DNA of 64,000 bases from positions 52,882,837-52,946,836 of the forward strand of contig CM069438.1 of NCBI GenBank assembly GCA_035610365.1, in the 5' to 3' direction. The notes below the pieces were generated by a model that worked only from the letters and a program-made list of their open reading frames with translations, was not told the origin of the DNA and made no database searches. This DNA comes from Aquatica leii. Taxonomy: Eukaryota; Arthropoda; Insecta; Coleoptera; Lampyridae. A program made the translations under genes and the position numbers. Shown piece by piece: positions 32,501-47,500 of the stretch. The first letter of the stretch is position 1; each line of letters starts with the position of its first letter.

Positions 32501-35500
32501 ACTTAGAGTGCGGTTGTTATGGCATTTGTTACAAAATAATCAAGTCAAGGAGGCTTACAAACATGCGTCAGACATCGAGTGGAAGAGCATTCCGATTTTT
32601 TTTAACAGTCTAAGCTGGTACGAAGTGATGTCCGAGGTTTTACTTAGATATCAAAGAGAAAACGTTACAGTTTCGAATTTGACTTGGGAGTTTTGGATGT
32701 TGTTTGTTACGGTTCTGGATAAGTTGGCTGCTTTAACACTCGACGAACATTTTAATAACGTAAAAAGCAGTTCTGAGTATACTGCGGCTGTTTTTAATTT
32801 GGACCAGACGTTGACAATTGCCGCTAAAAGCGTTTCTGATTGTACCGAACGGCCGTTAGTACAGGAATTTTTAAGTCATTATCGAGCACAGTTGTGCTTT
32901 CATTTGAGTACGCTGCTCTTCAAACAAGCTAAGAGTGATTTGATTAAGTACAAAGATGCCTTAAACATGTCTTTGCCGCTTTTGTTTATTGCATTTCATA
33001 CACAGCCTGTGGAGCTAAATTGTTTATGGTTAGATCATAGCCCCGAAATTTATAGATTGCAAGTACAAAAATGGCACAGAGAAGCGTCATTTCGTTGTTC
33101 GCAAGTTGGACATATTCTTTTATCTGCAGCTAAAGATCGAAAGATTGTTATTATGGAAAAATTTGCTCAACATAGCTCGGGGTTATGGCGCGAGCAACTT
33201 TTTAAAAAGTTGTTTATTACTAGGGACGAACAACACAAGATGAAATCGAGTTATTTCGTTACATGCCAACAATTTGTTGACATACCGTCTCAACTACCAG
33301 ATGTGACAGATATGATCAAATATGATGAATATGCTCAATCAATGCATCCGGATTCTCTACACAATTTAGTTTGGATTTGCATGAATAAGAAACTTTCTAC
33401 TTTTAAATGCACCGTTTTTGAAGGCTTGCAGTATTCCGTTAAAAATTTAAATAGTTGCTCGGCAGAGTCTCTCAATGTTCTAGATATAGAGTCTTTCGTT
33501 TATCTTACTGCGCTTTCAGCGCATGGACGGGACGATAATAAAATGTACTACAATGGAGATAAACCGCCTTTAATACCAGCATCTATAACCGACCAGTTAG
33601 GCACGTTGAATCAAGCGAAATGGTTTAAAGCAGCTTATAAAGTATATAAAAATATGTATGGTGGTAATCTAAGCGAAATGAGATTAAATTTGATCAAGGG
33701 AATTGAAATAGTGCGGTGTGTCGGTAATCACGGAATAGACGTTAAATTATTAGTGACGTTGGCTAATACTTTTATGGAACGAGCTAAGAAACTAACCAAA
33801 CAATCCGAAATTGAATTTAATGATGCCAGAGCGGAGTTGTATTGGAAAGCGGCGTTGCCAATCTTGGAAAAGTTACAAAAAAATCAAGCTGTTAGTTATG
33901 GTATAAACCGTTTATTTGATTATAAACATAAAGATTTGAGCCAGTTCGAAATTTCGAAGTATATAGATGATGCTAGACTTTTTAACGGTATTCAATTGAT
34001 GAAGAAGAAGGAGTTTGAGAAGGCGCTGCATATTTTTGACGGGTTGAAAAATCCATACGCTACGTATTACCAAGCGCAGATATATAAAACTATGGCCGAG
34101 GAACAACTTAACCAGAATAAGGAGAACGTCACGTCGGAAATGCGAAGTCAGCATGTTATTTTATTGTCGCGCTCGCGGGATTGTCTTTATCTGACGTTAG
34201 ATCGTCTGAGAGATCCTTCGGTAGATCGAAAACATCCACTTAATAAACAATTGGGTTCGGATATTGAAAAAATCGAGCGTTTATTAAGTAGAATTGATTC
34301 CGATATTTACGTCCGCAACGATTGCGACGGTTTGTCCGATGAAAATGTGTCGTCTGCGGGTAGCATAGGAGATCACGCCAACAACTTTTACTCGTCAAGC
34401 TTATATCCAAACGAGTCCCTTACGCCGCATTTAGATAAAACTACATATTCAAGCAGGTTAGTAATAATATATAAAGTTTGATTTAATGCTTAGTGGCATC
34501 ATTTTAGACAAGCAACTTATTTTTTTGTGCGTTATCTATAATACCGGCTATTAAAACCTGTAGGAAATTTATTGATTTAATAGTTTTGTTTGTGAAATAG
34601 GCTTTCGCAATTTATATCAGTATGTTAATGTTCATTTTAAGTCTTCGCTGCTCTTAAATCGATACGTCGGTATAGTAGATTTCTAGAATAGAAGTGGTAT
34701 TTTACAGCTTGTTAGAAAACAGTCTTGTGGGCGATGTTTTCATTTCGCTGGAGCGCGTAAACGTACGAAATTTGCATAAATTTTTTTAGTTACAATAATT
34801 TAATATAAAGGTTGACATTATCGGTACCTACTTGCATAATTACAATTTCTGACTATTTACCTACTACAATTTTCTTGAATAACCACTTTGCTTATATAAA
34901 AAAAAATATCAAAAACAAATCAAATGCTTAAATGTCGCACTTTTTTAAAAACTTCAAAATAAAACGGTCGGTGGCGAACTGTAACTATAATTGACGTAGT
35001 TGTCACGAGATGGCGCGTTTCTAAAAATTAAAATATAAATTCAAAAATCTACGTTTTTGTACATTTATATCATTAAATAGTAAAGTAATAATTATTTATA
35101 GAAATTTTAGTATTATCTGATTAACATACTTTTTAGATGTGCCTAAAAATCAAGTTTCATTTGTTATAGAAAGAATTATAAAGTACGGTTTACACTTAAA
35201 GAACGTTTTACAGTTCTACCGCCGCGATTTGATTCGTGTCTACACTTGGTTTCATCGTTTCGGATTCTTGCTTGTTTCTGTATTTTTATATTTCTAAGAA
35301 ACAATATATTTTTGTCCAATTAAATGACTCCAAATTGTGCCTATTTATTCTATTTGTCTGTCATTTGTAAATGTTGAATTGTTTGTAATCTTGCTTCAAC
35401 TAAAATACTTGTAGGTACAGGTTAGAACTACCAAATCGGAGAGAAGCCCGTCCTAGTCCAGAACGCCTCGACGCGCAACTGCGCCAAATGCAAGCATCAC

Positions 35501-38500
35501 GCGACGCAACTTTAAGCCACATAATGGAACAAAATCGGTTAATGGTCGACTCTCATCGCAGCTTAATGGAAGAATTTCGATGGCTAAAAGAAGCTGTTGG
35601 TAACGTAACGACATCGGTTAGCGATTTACAAAATATTAAGGATTCAATCTCTGAACTTAAAAACGTAGTCGAAGATCTACAATCTATGCGAAACGTTACG
35701 GATTTGTTGCAGGAAATGAAAAAGGAAATTGCCGAGTTGAAAAAGGATCAAGCAAAATCGAAAAATCAGTTAAGCGAAGAGGACTTATACGTTTTGGATG
35801 ATGAGTATACTGGAGATTACGGAATTAATGCGAACGCAACGGGATTTAATACCAACAATTTATATCCCCACTATCAAGGTCGGTTACCGCTAACTTATCC
35901 GCCTGCACTTTATCCTGGGATGTACCCAGTATACCCATACGCCGGTTTAGGATTGCCGCAAGGGTCATTGCCTTTTGCACAAGACTCTCAAATCCCCGAG
36001 TACCCGCAACTGAAACCTCCACCTGGTTTAACACAGCCAACGTACGGACAACATTTACCACAAGCTAAACCATCCTGGGACGTTACTCATCACAACCTAG
36101 CACAAATTAATTTGATGCAACCAGTAATCGTGCCGCAACTACAACCACCCAGCACTCAAACGAATATCTTCCGAGATACCACCGCGACCGCTTCAGCGTT
36201 TTCCGGCTCGGTGTCCTCGAATATATTTTCTTCGGTAACCACAACTTTATCTTCAACGGAAGCTCCAGTCAACGTAGTAATTACAACTTCCGATCCTTTG
36301 CCAAAAACCACCGTAACCACAACGCAAGTTCTGTCGGTGACAATTCCTCCGCAACACTTAAAAGGCAATGTTTCAAAAACCACACAAGCTCACAACTATC
36401 AAATTCCACTACCTGCAACATATTCAAATCTTCTCAATACCACACCTACCATCATCAATCAACCTTCACCCGTTAGCTTGGGTTTGCAAATCGAAAAATC
36501 TTTGAATCAAAGCTTTAATGCTAACACATCTGATACTAACAAAGCTAAACTATCATCTTCGGCAACCGAAGAAACAGATCCATGTCCAAATTTCAAACCT
36601 ATCATTCCACTACCTGACGAAGTGCCTGTAAAAACTGGCGAGGAAAACGAATCCGTAATTTTTTCGAATCGGGCAAAACTGTTTCGGTTCGTCAATACCG
36701 AATGGAAAGAGCGTGGAATTGGAGTTTTGAAAATTCTCGAGGACAAGGATACGAAAAAGATTCGCATTTTAATGAGGCGCGACGAGATACATAAAATTTG
36801 TGCTAATCACTTTATAACGAAAGACATGAACGTCAGAAGGCTCGATGCTAAACCGAATTTGATATGGGCCGCGAACGACTATTCCGATCAGCAATTTGTT
36901 ATAGAAAAGTTTTGTGCTAGGTTTAAGAACGAAGAGATAGCAAATGAATTCTTAGCAGCCGTTGAGCAGTGCAAAAAGAAATTACCCGAAATTGTTATAC
37001 CTGTAGAAAAGACTAAACTCGAAAAGACTGATAATCCAGAACCGCAAGATAAATCTCCTTCTTTAGGCGGTTTTATTTTTACCAGCACTCCAACGTTTAA
37101 ACCGAAAGAGGCGGCAACGCCAGTAAAAGATGCAGTTACGGCGGAGCCAATAAAAAATAATAGTCCATTTGCTTCGTTTACGTTTGGAGCAAAAACCTCA
37201 ACTCCTGCAAATAAATTGTTTCCGAGTCACGAAGAGAAAGACACTGGTTTTGAACCAACAGCCGAATTTAAACCGGTTGTTCCGTTGCCCGATCTAATCG
37301 ATGTTAAAACAGGCGAAGAGAATGCCGAAATTCTTTTCGAGTGCCACGCTAAACTGCTTAAGTATGATACTCCTTCGAAAGAGTGGAAAGAATGTGGAGT
37401 AGGAATAATGAAGTTGTTGAAGGAACGAACGATTCGGTTGGTGATGCGTCGCGATCAGGTATTGAAGGTTTGTTGCAACCACCAGTTATTGAAGAAAATG
37501 CAGTTTGCTAAAATGCCAAAACATTCGAAAGCGTTTAGTTGGTGCGCGCAAGATTTTTCCGATGGGTCGTTACAAACCGAAATCTTTACTATTAGATTTA
37601 AATCTGAGGAACAAGCGGACGCGTTTTCTAAGGCCGTTACTTCGGCGCAATTGTTATTAGACGAAAACAATGTTGTAAAGTCGGATGAAAAGGTTGCTAT
37701 TTTAGAGATTAAAGACGATACCGAAACTGAAGCAAAGGGCAAAGAGGATAAAAAGGTGAAAGGAGAACCAGCCGAAGCCGTGAAAGTAATTGGATTTGGC
37801 GATAAATTTAAACCGAAAGCTGGAAGTTGGAAGTGTAAAGTTTGTTTTATTCATAATGAAGGTAAAGATCAGTTATGTGTCGCGTGTGAGACTCCCAAGA
37901 ACACCACACCAAAAAAGACTCCCGAGCCTGTTTTTTCATTTGGAGTACCGTCGCCTGTTTCTTCTAGTCCGGCAATCGATAAGTCTCAGTTTTCTTTTGG
38001 GACTCCTAGTAGTACTGCTGCTTCTACCAGTTTTGTCTTTGCACAAAAACCCGTTTCTTGGGGTGACGCTTTTAAAGCAAAGGAAGGTTCTTGGGAGTGT
38101 CCGAATTGTTATCTTAGGAACGATGGGGATTTAAATAAATGCCAGGCGTGTCAACACGCAAAGGACCCCGAGAAAAAAGTTGAACCGCCTTTTAGTTCTT
38201 GTTTCGATAAGTTTAAACCTAAAGAAGGATCGTGGGAATGTAAGAGTTGTCTCATTAGAAATGATGCTGATAAGGTGTATTGCATTGCCTGCGATAATCC
38301 TAAGGACGATACTGTTCCCAAGAAGGAAAACACTCTTGGAACGGGCGGAGTACAGTTTAAATTTGGTATACCAAGTGTTGTAGCAACTACGTCATCAACT
38401 AGTTTCAGTTTTACAACGCCAGCTGCTACATCTTTTAGTTTCGGAAGTAACACTAGTACATCTGTGACCGAAATTAAATTCGGCATTCCCTCGACCGATG

Positions 38501-41500
38501 AAAGTAAAGATCGATTCGTTTTTGGCTCGCCTCAGCAACACGCTTTTGAATTTACGCCACGGTCACCTAGGAGACACAGCAGCGGCTGTCAAGGAGAAGA
38601 AGAATCCGATAGTTTCGTTGAAGACGATGGTGACCACATATATTTCAAACCGGTCGTTTCATTACCCGATAAAATCGACGTCAAAACGGGAGAAGAATCC
38701 GAACAAGTGTTGTATTGTCATCGCGCAAAATTGTTTAGGTTTGTCGATGGCGAGTGGAAGGAACGTGGTATCGGCGATTTAAAGATTCTATTGAACTCGG
38801 CCGCTAAAAAATTGAGGTGGGTCCTTTTCGCGTGTGTGGAAATTTTTATGCGACGCTGTTTGTTTTAGAGTTTTGATGAGGCGGGAGCAGGTGCTAAAGA
38901 TTTGTTTGAACCATTCTTTGACCGAGAAGATAGAATACATGCCCAAAGATGATAAAACGTGGTTGTTTACCGCACCCGATTATTCCGAAGGTGAAATCAA
39001 TCATTGGCAGTTCTGCGTGAGGTTTAAAACGCCCGAGGTTGCTCAAGAATTCAAAAAGGCAGTCGAAGACGCATTGAAAACGTACAGCTCCGCATCCACT
39101 GGTAAGAACTGAATTTTTTAATACATGTTTGTGTCTTTTTGAAATTTAGGGTTAGATTAGATTAATTTACAGAATGTTTTATTGTCATTGCAGCGAGTTT
39201 TATATTGATGAACTCGATTAGGCAAATGTTATATTACGAAAATTGGTACAATATTATATATACTTTAATGTTGGCTACTCTGAATTCACCAACGCTATAA
39301 TCTTCAGAGTGGTAAATGTCAGTGACATTATCACTCTGAAGATGCAAGCTGCAATGTCTTGCGAAACGTCAGTTTGTTTGGGTTCACGACCGACAATACG
39401 GCAAAGGTCAAGTTATACTTCTTGTTTTGGCTCTCAAGGAGAGACTAGGACCAATCCTAAGTCTGGGTGTTTAACTACGACGCGGTCTAAGCCGAAAGTC
39501 GCTTATAATCATAAACATAACAACAGCGAAAGCTTAAGATTTGATACCAAACAGTATTTTCGAAGACATTAATTATTGGAAGAAGGTAACACAAATGTTT
39601 GGTTATTTACTTTCATGTTGTTTCGTGCTACTGAAAAACCTGTGGTGTCGACAATTATGCGTGCCCCCGTGTGTTGGTGGTTGAGGCCTTGATAATGGAA
39701 AAATCCAAACAAGGCAATATAACAATTTTGGGTACTAAATATTTTGCACTAATAAAATGCAACCGTATTTTCAAATACATCGCAGTCATTTAATTACTCA
39801 ATATATAAGTAATCTAATTATATAAATTAAATGCCTTTAAGAAGAGCGTGTATTAATGGAATGACCGATGGATGGTAGATGTACAGCAGTTATGGAAATG
39901 TAACATTAAATCAAATCGTTATGGTTAAAACATGGTCCTTCGACACGGATAATTTATCGGTTCGTTAAAATTGAAGTTTATGGCAGCATTCAAACACGCA
40001 CACAAGTCTTTATAGTGGTTTGCAACTGGTCTGCGTGCGTTAATTGTGATATCTATATCTAAGCCGCACATATCTTACGTTCGACACACAAATTAATAGC
40101 AAGAAAAGAAGGTACTCACCATTATCCAAGATATGCGAATAGCTATCTACAAACTTCAATCGTCCCCTAAAATCGCTAAGAAAAAGAAAGTAAAAATTAG
40201 ATATGGGATGGTATCACAAGTAAGTTACTTGTCCTAGTTAAATGCGTCAAGCGTCCGATTGTTTTTCACTATTCTTATCGCAGGTATGTATCCAAGGTTA
40301 TTCGAACATTCGACTTTAATTTTAATTTAAGCCAATAGCCCCCTTAAGTACGTGCTTCTATTTATAGTTTTTAGCGGAGATATTAACATGAATCACTCCA
40401 AATTGAACCACAATCACCGGAAAAATAGGTTTTCTTTCTCGAAAAAATTCTAGCTGTCAAGAAGCAACAACGTCACCGCGCATCGCTCTGAATGTAGCGA
40501 AAAGTGGGCAAAACTTATACGGTACGAAAATCACACTAAGACTTTTAAGATAACAAAATCCCTTCGAGCAACATAATCTAGGAAGTAGACTACCTCAATT
40601 CAAGAATAGAAATTTAGGCATACGCCAACGACAGAACTCTAAAATCCAAATCTAACCTAATAACGCAATAACAATCCTAAGCAAACCAAAAGAAATAGAG
40701 GAAAGACAACACCCTAGACCACGATCAAGGACACCGCCCTAAAATCCCAGTTCACAGATGCAAATCCAAGCATAAATTCCAGTCCCAAAAGCTAACAAAA
40801 TTCAAGAAGTAAAAAGCAGATCTTGATGTGATATATGGATTACAAAAAAAAAGTTAAAAACAAAACTAAGACAGTGATGCCAAAAAGTCGTCAACAGATG
40901 GTATGGCATTCTTCCACCAAAAAAACTAAACAGACCCTAAAGATTCAAGTAAACAAATAGAAATCTCAAACAGAAAAAGATTCTGATCTAAGTCGACACA
41001 AGTTGAACTACCTAAAAAACAGAAAAAAAATCAGCATTCGGAAAGTCACAACCACAGTTTTAAAAAACGCGTAACGCAAAACAAAACCGAAAGAAAGAAA
41101 CAGAAGCAAGACCAAATAAGAAAGAATAAGAATCTTCGGTTCCTAATCGAACATCAGAAATGCCGACTAAGCGGAGAGTACAAGAAACGACGCTGTAGTT
41201 CATCCCAAGTTTCAACCCAAGCACAAAACTAAAGCCTACTAAACTCGACAGTGCAAAAAAAGTAACTGAGAACGAAAAGAAGCATAGTTACATTGAACAC
41301 TAAAGAAGGAAGTTACTAAAAAGATAAAGCAACTAACCATGACTTAGAAAAAAACAAAAGAGACAACTGCCTTAGAGGTGGACCTTAAGGAACAAAAGAG
41401 AAAAGGAAGAGAAAAAAGATAAGAAAGAAAAGAGATAGACGAAGAAAGATAATACAAGATTTAAGTGTCTGATTTGTTCTTCTCTCCGTAGAAGAAACGA

Positions 41501-44500
41501 AAGGGAGTGACTAACCCTTCGATGCCAAAAATCGAAAACCAAACACAAAAGCAGAAAGAGAATCATATACATGACGTACCAATCCTAAAAGGCTGACTAA
41601 GCGGATACAAATATATAGAGACAGAAAGGTAATCTGTCCTAAAGTAAGATGGAGAAGAACGAAATTTAGTAGAAACTTAAGTAAAAAAAAAAGAAATTCA
41701 GTGCAGTAAAATGGAAGGAGCAATTGGGTAGCATCCAAGCTACAACCACCAAGACATCAACGACGTATCCAAAGACTCGAACCACCAAAACCAAAAGACA
41801 TAAACCAGAAGAATAGCAAAGGTCGAAAATCAAAAGTGAACTAGTACTTACGACGCCGATGAAAACAACGATTAGAAAGAGACAGCAAAGCAGTTAGAAC
41901 CGATTGAAGGAGATGCAAAAGCATTGTAGGGGCTTTTACATTCGGAGAAAGAGTAGAATCCTTATGCAGACGTGTAGAACATCTTGTAGCCACCTGAGTG
42001 TTAAAAAGCTTAAACGTTTCTGGCAATGCGTGAAGTAACCTTATTGCTTCGTCATGAGTTCGAACAAAAACAATAATGTATAAACTCGGCAATCTTAGGT
42101 CTTATATGAGGCCAGAAGTGACAGCGAAGTGCGCTTAACACTGCGGTGATCACATCCAGATGGAATGTGATAATAGTAGATTAGATGCTTGCGTTGGTCC
42201 GATGGAACAACTAATTACCAAACGCAAGGATTAGAAGAAGTAACTTGCCAGACAAAACCAGAAAAAGTTGTTGATGCGAGACACCACGAGGCAAACAATT
42301 CGTCAATACAAATAAGAGCCTCAATAAGCACAGAAGGATCTTCACCAGAAAAGTCACGTTCCAATTCGCGAAGCTTATCTTGAATCAAAGTCTGAGGAAG
42401 TAAGAAGTGGCGGTTCCTTATCTGAACTTAACACACCAAAACGTAAAACAAGAAACTAATTAAAGCAGAAGTCCACCAACACGTGTCTGACTAGAAACGC
42501 ACTAACCTAAACCAAAAAGAATGACTCGATAACTAAAGCAAGTCAAACCACGCACTACTAAAAGGAAGCAAGAAAATAACCAAGCCAACTACGAAGTCAG
42601 ATCTTGCAACAACACCAAAAGAAGCGCTGCAAATTGGTTAAGTTTAACCCACTGATAGCAACGAAGAGGTAATAGAATCAATCAAAATTGAAGGAATTAT
42701 AACTGCATATACGAAATCGTGCCCCCTTGACAGTTGGGCGTTAAATTTTGTAACGAGGATTTTCTCGTAACTTAATTGCTGGCGACTAGCTCAGTTGAAT
42801 CGGGAAGCGGTTCGCAGGTCTCGATGTGCAAATTATAAGGTAAAATTAAAAAGGCGCCAAAACGGTTTGAAACTAGAATAGTAGACACCGTTTAAATTTA
42901 TCTAACACTGAAACAAAAACAAATATATTTATTTATAACAATGAAAGATCTTAAAAATTATAAGCAAGGCAGAATTTCATATAATGTTACAAAGAATAGT
43001 ACCATAAATATCAAAGTTACAAAATCAGGTAATATGTAATCTCAGAGTTGAACTACGATTTACCGCAAAACTAGTGAAGCAAATCGCATTTAGCGTAAAT
43101 TGATACCGTACAAATAAAAATCTGCGTGCGTTAATCGCAAATTAATAGCAAGAAGGAAAAAGGTTACTCACGATTTCCAAGACATGCGAATAGCTATCTG
43201 CATGCTTCAATCGCCTCCTAAAATCGCTAAGAAAAATAATAATTAGATATAGGATCGTATCACAAGTAAGTTGCTTGTCGACAAACTATGAATCGTAATA
43301 AAATGCGTCAAGCATCGCGCAGGTGTGTCTCCAAAGTTATTCGAACATCACATGAAATATAACAACGATTTATCCCCAGATTATATTTCGTAAGTGAACC
43401 AATAACCCTGTTTAGTACGTGCTTCTAGTTATAGTTTCCAGCGGAAGGTAATTGATTGACATAAATCATTCCAAATTGGCCAACACGTGGCGGTATCCCA
43501 AATCTCTAGTCCGAGTACAACTAAATATCCGAAGTATCGGCAACACACAATACATACGTAAATTACGTTGACATGAATAGCGAAGGGTAGATGGGAGTAA
43601 ATTTCCTCTGCATACAATATGCGAAGTACACAAAATAATTAGTAATATGGCATTACTGACAATCAAACACAGTGATAATAAATTACTACCTTAATGTTAA
43701 CTTATCGTAACAAAGCGTTAATATAGCACTAACGTTAATCAATCGTTGGTAGTACACAGCATGCGCAACTCAACATAAGTAAAATTTACTATCTAACTGG
43801 TAAACAACAATATCGATAATTACAGAACTAATAGCAAAAGTTTCGTGAGTGACCTGGTTGACTACGAAATAAAACACATAAAATCACTTACCATAAACAC
43901 AGGAACTTCCACTTGTGTGAAGAAAGCGCTTTCCCCGACACACCATGCTGTAAACAATTTGAATCGCAAATCGTGTCAAACTAATGTCTCACGAAATCAA
44001 GATCTACAACAATCGTTGCTTAAGGTACAAGAAAGTATAAATAATATAACCCGGTTGTCGAATGCTGTTGTACCCCTTGCCTGTGGTTTAATTAGTTATA
44101 ACCATAAGCCTAATACAAAAAAGTTAGCATCGTCCCATCCAAATATTAGTCGAGGTTCATCCCTTCGTAATTCGGTATCGACTACTGAATATAGTGGGAC
44201 CACAAATAGGTGGTTAATACAATGAACGTTGTGTCATCCACGTGTAGCACTACTTGCCCTGGGAGGCTCCGCGAGACCCCAATTTCGTGGCGTGGAAATC
44301 GCCTTCCGCCAGTGCCCGTGTACGGCAACGTGCTGACTTATTTAGCAGTCGTTTACGATAGCCATTTATCGAGAATGTAACAGATGCAAAAGGAAGGAAC
44401 GCAAAATGGCTGTTAAAAGGAAGAAAGAATTACGAACGAATTTTCACTAACAGACGGCAGTAGCTTACCCTGTAACGCTTCGAATAAATTAGACAATTCA

Positions 44501-47500
44501 CTAATTATAATTGGTTTTCCAGATGGTAATGGATAACATAACTATTCAATGCGTACAGACCATTTTATATCATTTACGTGTGACGATTTTCCGCCAAATG
44601 ACCAGCAACGAGAAAACGATCGTTAGAGGGCGTCAACCCGAATCTAATTTCACGTTGAAATACATAGGCGTACGTAAAGAAAATTTCGTCCGTAACACAC
44701 ATCGTATCACAAGTAAGTTGCTTGTCGACAAACTATGAATCGTAATCAAATGCGTCAAGCATCGCGCAGGTGTGTCTCCAAGGTTATTTAAACCAATAAC
44801 CCTGTTTAGTACGTGCTTCTAGTTATAGTTTCCAGCGGAAGGTAATTGATTGACATAAATCATTCCAAATTGGTCAACACGTGGCGGTATCCCAAATCTC
44901 TATCACAATTACGGGAAAATCAAAGTAAATCACAAATCAATGCTTACCCCAGGAAGGCTTTCTTAAAAGCAACAGGAATACTACGCACATTTCTAAAACA
45001 GATGAGTGTGAAAAGTTAAAAGTGAAAACTTTGCTGAGCGCTTACCTTAGATCATATATGCAAAGCGGACCAAAGTCACCGGAAAAATAGGTTTTCTTCC
45101 TCGAAGCTGTCAAGAAGCTACAACGTCACAGCGCATCGCTTTGAATGTAGCGAACAGTGGGCGAAACTTATACGGTACCAAAATCACATTTTATTGTACT
45201 CACGATTGTTCAGTGATGCTAATATCTAGTGGCATACCTGAATCGTCTCCTAAAATTGATAAAAATGAGGGAAAAAGATAAATTACTTATAGATCACGAA
45301 TAATTTGTTTAAAGGTCAATTAATGAACTTTATGACCCCAAATGCGCCAAGCTTCCAAATGACTCGCAGGTGTGTCCTCAAGTTAATCGTCCATTACCTA
45401 AATACTTAACTCCAAGTTACGTAACTAATGTCCCCAATCGTATGTGATTCCAAATTATTGACTCGATGTACTTAATAGACTCGTCATGCACATTTTTCAA
45501 AAGAGGCGGTGACACAAATCGCCCAGGAAGACCTTCACAAGTATCACAAATGCAGTAAAATCGATGCACCCATTAATAATATGAATGAAGGCAAATATTT
45601 AAAAATGGTCTCACTGGACGCGAACGTTAGGTTTCATGTACCGTCCTTCTTACATCAAAGTGGAGAAGAAGGGGGCGTTCCGGGACAAAATATATACAGT
45701 ACGCAATCTATATCAAAAGATTTTTACATAACTGCACGAGATTTCTTAATGATGAGAGCTTGCACAATTTGAGAATTTGGTTTTTAACAACAAAGATGAT
45801 CTTTTTTCTTCTCTACCGGTCGGGCATGTGGTGATTGGTGAAACTTTGCCCACTGCCGGTAAATAAGTAAAAGTCGTATATGTAGAGATTTCTTGTCTCA
45901 ATGCACTCAGTGGCGTAACTGAGAACCTGCAGGCGGGGTCTGCGTGCAAACTATGTTAAGCCTGCTTTGAATCTTGGTGGGGAGGAAGTTAGTATTTACG
46001 GTAACGGTTGCGCTGCTCGTCCACGCTCATATAATTTCGTTGTACGTTTGGCGTTTTTGTTTTCAGATGCTTCAAAATCGGATAACGCGGTGAGTGAGAA
46101 TGAGGTAGAATTCATGTCTGAAACTCAAGTAACACCCGAAGAAGAACAAGAGGCGATTCGCTTGAAACTTCCTCCGAAATTCATGTCATATCGCCAATTA
46201 CCGGATTGTTCGTGTGACATTTGTAAAGAAGACGATGTTATTTTAAAAGAGTTGCTGAAAAAATCTAATTCCAACGACGTTGCTACTTCAAATGATAAAT
46301 TTATATTTGGTAAACCGTCAACGCCAATAACCGCTGCCCCTACAACGCCTAATTCAAAATTCATACTCGCAAAACCGAAACTATTCCTTTCGCCGGAATC
46401 GCCAAAAACAGAAACGAACGCCTTTAAAACCTTTTCGTTCAGTTTAAAAACCGAGACGGAAACGACAACGACTCCCGCCGTTACTACTACAACTTCCAGT
46501 ACATTATCTACACCGAAATTTCCTTTTGGCAGTATTAGCTTTACCAGTCCGTCCACTTCTGGAGGAAGTATTTTCAACGATATAAAACCCAAAAATATCT
46601 TCGGAACGACAGAAAACATTTTTGGTGGCAACGAGATAACTGACGCAACGAAAAATACGTTTACGGCTCCTCAACCAACCGAATCGAAACAGGACGAATC
46701 CTCTCTTACTTTCGTGAAAAAGTTTGAAGGTAAAAAGCGTCGATTGCTTCAACTTTCTCAAATTATTTGTTTTAGTTAAACCATTTACCAAGATCGATTT
46801 AGAAGCGCCCGATTTTGCTTCCTTGGCAAAAAAATCGGAAAAGGCCACGGAGAAGAAGATACATTCAAGCGATAAAGGCAAAGAAACTGGAAAGGAAAGC
46901 GGGTCAAATAATGAGTATCGTTATCAACCAATAGTGCCTTTACCCCAAGCTGCCGTTGCTTCCACTGAAGACAAATCAAAATCAAAAAATAATTTGGAGG
47001 ACTTATTGAAAACCAAAAATTTATTTAATACCAATTTCAGTTTAACATCTCAAGCAAAGGGTGATCAAGTTGATCCGAAAAAAGAATCTATGCTGACTTG
47101 TGACTCTGATCTTACTTTTACCAATGTGTCAAATTCCGCACCGAACATTCCCGTTTTTGGAAAGAAATTTGAAGGTAGAATTGAGGGATTCGCACAACTA
47201 TTTTTAATTATGTATTTTAGAAGGAGACAATCCGTTTGCACATTTAGGATCTGGAGCGCCAGTTTTTGCGTCTTTGGCAAAACACACGCAAAAGAAAAAG
47301 GAAAAAGCATCTTCGGACCACGAAGGTGATGACAGTGGAAATGAGGTCGCTGACAATTACGATCCGCATTATGAACCAATAGTTCCATTACCCGACGCCA
47401 TTGTTGTTTCTACAGGAGAAGAAAACGAAGTGCCGGTTTTCAACGAGCGCGCAAAGTTGTATCGGTACGATGACAAGGAATGGAAGGAACGAGGAGTTGG

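Noticed and set aside
42780..42845. tRNA-like sequence with TAGCTCAGTTG (A-box-like) and GGTTCGCAGG
   Set aside because: No cloverleaf can be drawn and the B-box is imperfect; at best a decayed tRNA-derived SINE fragment.
45509..45772. 87-codon frame as an extra Nup358 exon
   Set aside because: No suitable acceptor/donor pair with matching phase was found and the sequence does not resemble Nup358.
45908..45955. hAT-type terminus (CAGTGGCGTAAC) upstream of Nup358 exon 6
   Set aside because: Only one end is visible and no target-site duplication or partner end was found; noted but not annotated.
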